Below the pieces are notes generated by a model that searched no databases, had not been told where the DNA came from, and was given only the letters and a program-made list of their open reading frames with translations. A stretch of DNA of 34,359 bases from Crocinitomicaceae bacterium. Lineage in GTDB: Bacteria > Bacteroidota > Bacteroidia > Flavobacteriales_D > CAJJDF01. The stretch is from contig JAHEIE010000003.1 in NCBI GenBank assembly GCA_024639505.1, positions 1 through 34,359 of the forward strand, in the 5' to 3' direction. Both the position numbers and the translations under genes were made by a program. Below are positions 33,901 to 34,359 of the stretch, in pieces (the stretch's first letter is position 1; each line of letters starts with the position of its first letter).

Positions 33901-34359
33901 ATCTCCATATCCAATTCCATTTCCAGGTATTGCCTCAGTTAAGAAATTCTGAGAACCATTTACAAAGTATGGGTTAGCTACTCCATCATTGTCTTGGTAA
34001 GGTCCTTCAAAAAAATCAATTCCTACTGCTGGTGGGTTACTTCCGTAAGGAACTGCACCATTGGAACAATTATCATCTGTTGCATCAGCATTGTAGGCAT
34101 ATCCTAAACCTCTTCCTACATCACAACCTACGTAATCATCTTGTGCACAACCCAAATCTGTATCAACATTCTGTCCGAAATAAGTATCAAATAAAGTCTG
34201 TGTAGATCTATTTATCAATTCATAATTGTAAAAAGTCATGTCATTTATCTCATCATTTGTTGCAAACGAGAACGCTTGACCTCTAATTTCCATACCAATT
34301 GGCTCTCCACCTGATTCTGTATGGATATTTCCTCGATCATTAAAAATCCACCAGATTGT
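30952..34359 (-). CDS. Very large secreted protein with type IX-like C-terminal domain (N-terminus outside window)
   Basis: The frame is open to the right edge, giving at least 1,135 residues; the ATG at 34293 is internal because 22 more in-frame codons precede it (WWIFNDRGNIHTESGG and on). The body is rich in Gly, Asp, Asn and aromatic residues with many acidic Asn/Asp turns, typical of extracellular Bacteroidota proteins. The last 100 residues resemble a sorting or FlgD-like domain: VVPNPYYAYS, then KIYNVGGSLIRTL, then GVPIAGGVYIIHVDV and VIKWFGALRPPDLTNF. The chain runs about 12 residues past the usual end of a type A sorting domain. The PorV/PorQ-like gene follows 43 bases later. No enzyme motif is recognised. 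Confidence 0.8.
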   Translation of the reverse strand, partial: TIWWIFNDRGNIHTESGGEPIGMEIRGQAFSFATNDEINDMTFYNYELINRSTQTLFDTYFGQNVDTDLGCAQDDYVGCDVGRGLGYAYNADATDDNCSNGAVPYGSNPPAVGIDFFEGPYQDNDGVANPYFVNGSQNFLTEAIPGNGIGYGDSVVDNERFGMRRFVYYNNSAGGNQSDPDNQIEHYNYLRGLWKDGVKFQYGGNAYPAPIGTSTSGVDCDFMFPSDPATGRNTDPEGWGTGGNTAVAALPWSESSVGNAAGDRRFLQSAGPFILEPGALNNITVGVVYGRGTSGNLSAIAKLTQADDKAQSLFDNCFEILEGPDAPKLSIQELENELILTIDPKANGGDIEAYAKLDPTIDTSLLVDSLKGVNGKNNYYTFEGYQVYQLKDNSVSASDIYDIDKSRLVAQFDIANGVTKLINYTVDAVMGVGVPELLANGADEGIKHSFRVTEDLFAKGNTRLVNHKTYYYLIIAYGYNEFKKYDPTNALSLDGQQKPYIASRKGFDGGEIAAYAGIPHIPSPEAGGTVQNASYGDGVEITRLEGMGNGGRELDLTVESRNEIARSNRADEVTYAAGKGPVDIKVIDPLNLIADEYELRFVKDANNRLDSATWELKSLSTGEVYTSEESIALGYEQLFPDLGFSIDIEQYVHQTVLVKTDPASAGGAAERSTNLISWSLEYADPTKAWLTGMPDQDGNSEFNWIRSGTQISDPATPDGDYNDYQGLDDQQQFEGIANGTFAPFRLMGSQPVPNSPVGGVGEASGAVRSYNGMLELHSIDVVYTRDKSLWTRCVVLETQESATLAEGGVSKLRPRAAASIDKEGRQAGDAGYNSNEGDLVNATGMGWFPGYVIDLETGERLNVAYGEDSWLAGDNGRDMMFNPTSTFSQGLGSWVAGGKHYLYVFRNQDIVTEPIIMANDANPVTQYDNGQTVWDKMNNASQRGQLWRSCMWVGIPMTIPGTTFLGTDAILKVRVETDYERYATGGNVVNFVSSITNNNEAASQNEWFNLYKFNTNSVATGKGVLDQAETALDIINVVPNPYYAYSNYESSRLDSRIKITNLPDKCTVKIYNVGGSLIRTLTKDDPLTSIDWDLKNINGVPIAGGVYIIHVDVPEVGEKVIKWFGALRPPDLTNF

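Noticed and set aside
1-34359. CRISPR arrays, insertion sequences, prophage or integration sites
   Set aside because: No repeat-spacer pattern, transposase, integrase or flanking direct repeats were seen. The tRNA-Pro gene has no integrase beside it.

Overview
The window looks like a chromosomal piece of a low-GC member of the Bacteroidota, most likely Flavobacteriales (family not determinable from this sequence alone). The reasons are a complete type IX secretion / gliding core (porP, gldK, gldL, gldM, gldN), a PorX regulator, a PorV/PorQ-family barrel, two proteins with C-terminal regions typical of type IX cargo, and promoters with the Bacteroidota -7 box TAnnTTTG. No phage, transposon, CRISPR or conjugation gene is visible, and no gene-free gap exceeds 300 bases. 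The content is core chromosome rather than a mobile island.

Layout. 1-1773 (minus): the N-terminal part of a CNNM/CorC-type membrane protein, a small membrane protein and an Nfu-type Fe-S carrier. 1879-3953 (plus): two small membrane proteins, a Mn-type superoxide dismutase and a secreted TM2-domain protein, separated by clear terminators. 3968-5014 (minus): a lone dTDP-glucose 4,6-dehydratase. 5093-15083 (minus): the centrepiece, transcribed topA, a degenerate arginase-like protein, porP, gldK, gldL, gldM, gldN, ending in a strong hairpin. 15349-18007 (plus): miaB and a sigma-54 activator. 18053-23850 (minus): a type IX cargo-like protein, gatB, two TlpA-like thioredoxin proteins and lpxH, almost without gaps. 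23960-27004 (minus): an HD phosphohydrolase, lpxK and a purine nucleoside phosphorylase with overlapping ends. 27164-28711 (plus): porX. 28778-29719 (minus): greA, a HIT protein and tRNA-Pro. 29844 to the right edge (minus): a large secreted protein, cut by the window edge, and a PorV/PorQ-family barrel.

How the genes fit together. GldL and GldM form the proton-driven motor in the inner membrane, and GldK and GldN form the ring on the periplasmic side of the outer membrane. PorP/SprF-type barrels sit in the outer membrane, PorX is the cytoplasmic regulator, and PorV-type barrels receive cargo. Secretion machine, regulator and two putative clients therefore lie within about 30 kb. Lipid A genes (lpxH, lpxK), a dTDP-sugar gene and periplasmic thioredoxins give the region an overall cell-envelope theme.

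The best candidates for undescribed biology are: the arginase-fold protein that has lost half of its metal ligands and sits between topA and the secretion genes; a related half-site (TTGTTAA) at predicted promoters of porP and gldK, forming a perfect 10-bp inverted repeat over the gldK -7 box; and the pair of a giant secreted protein with its own PorV/PorQ paralogue.
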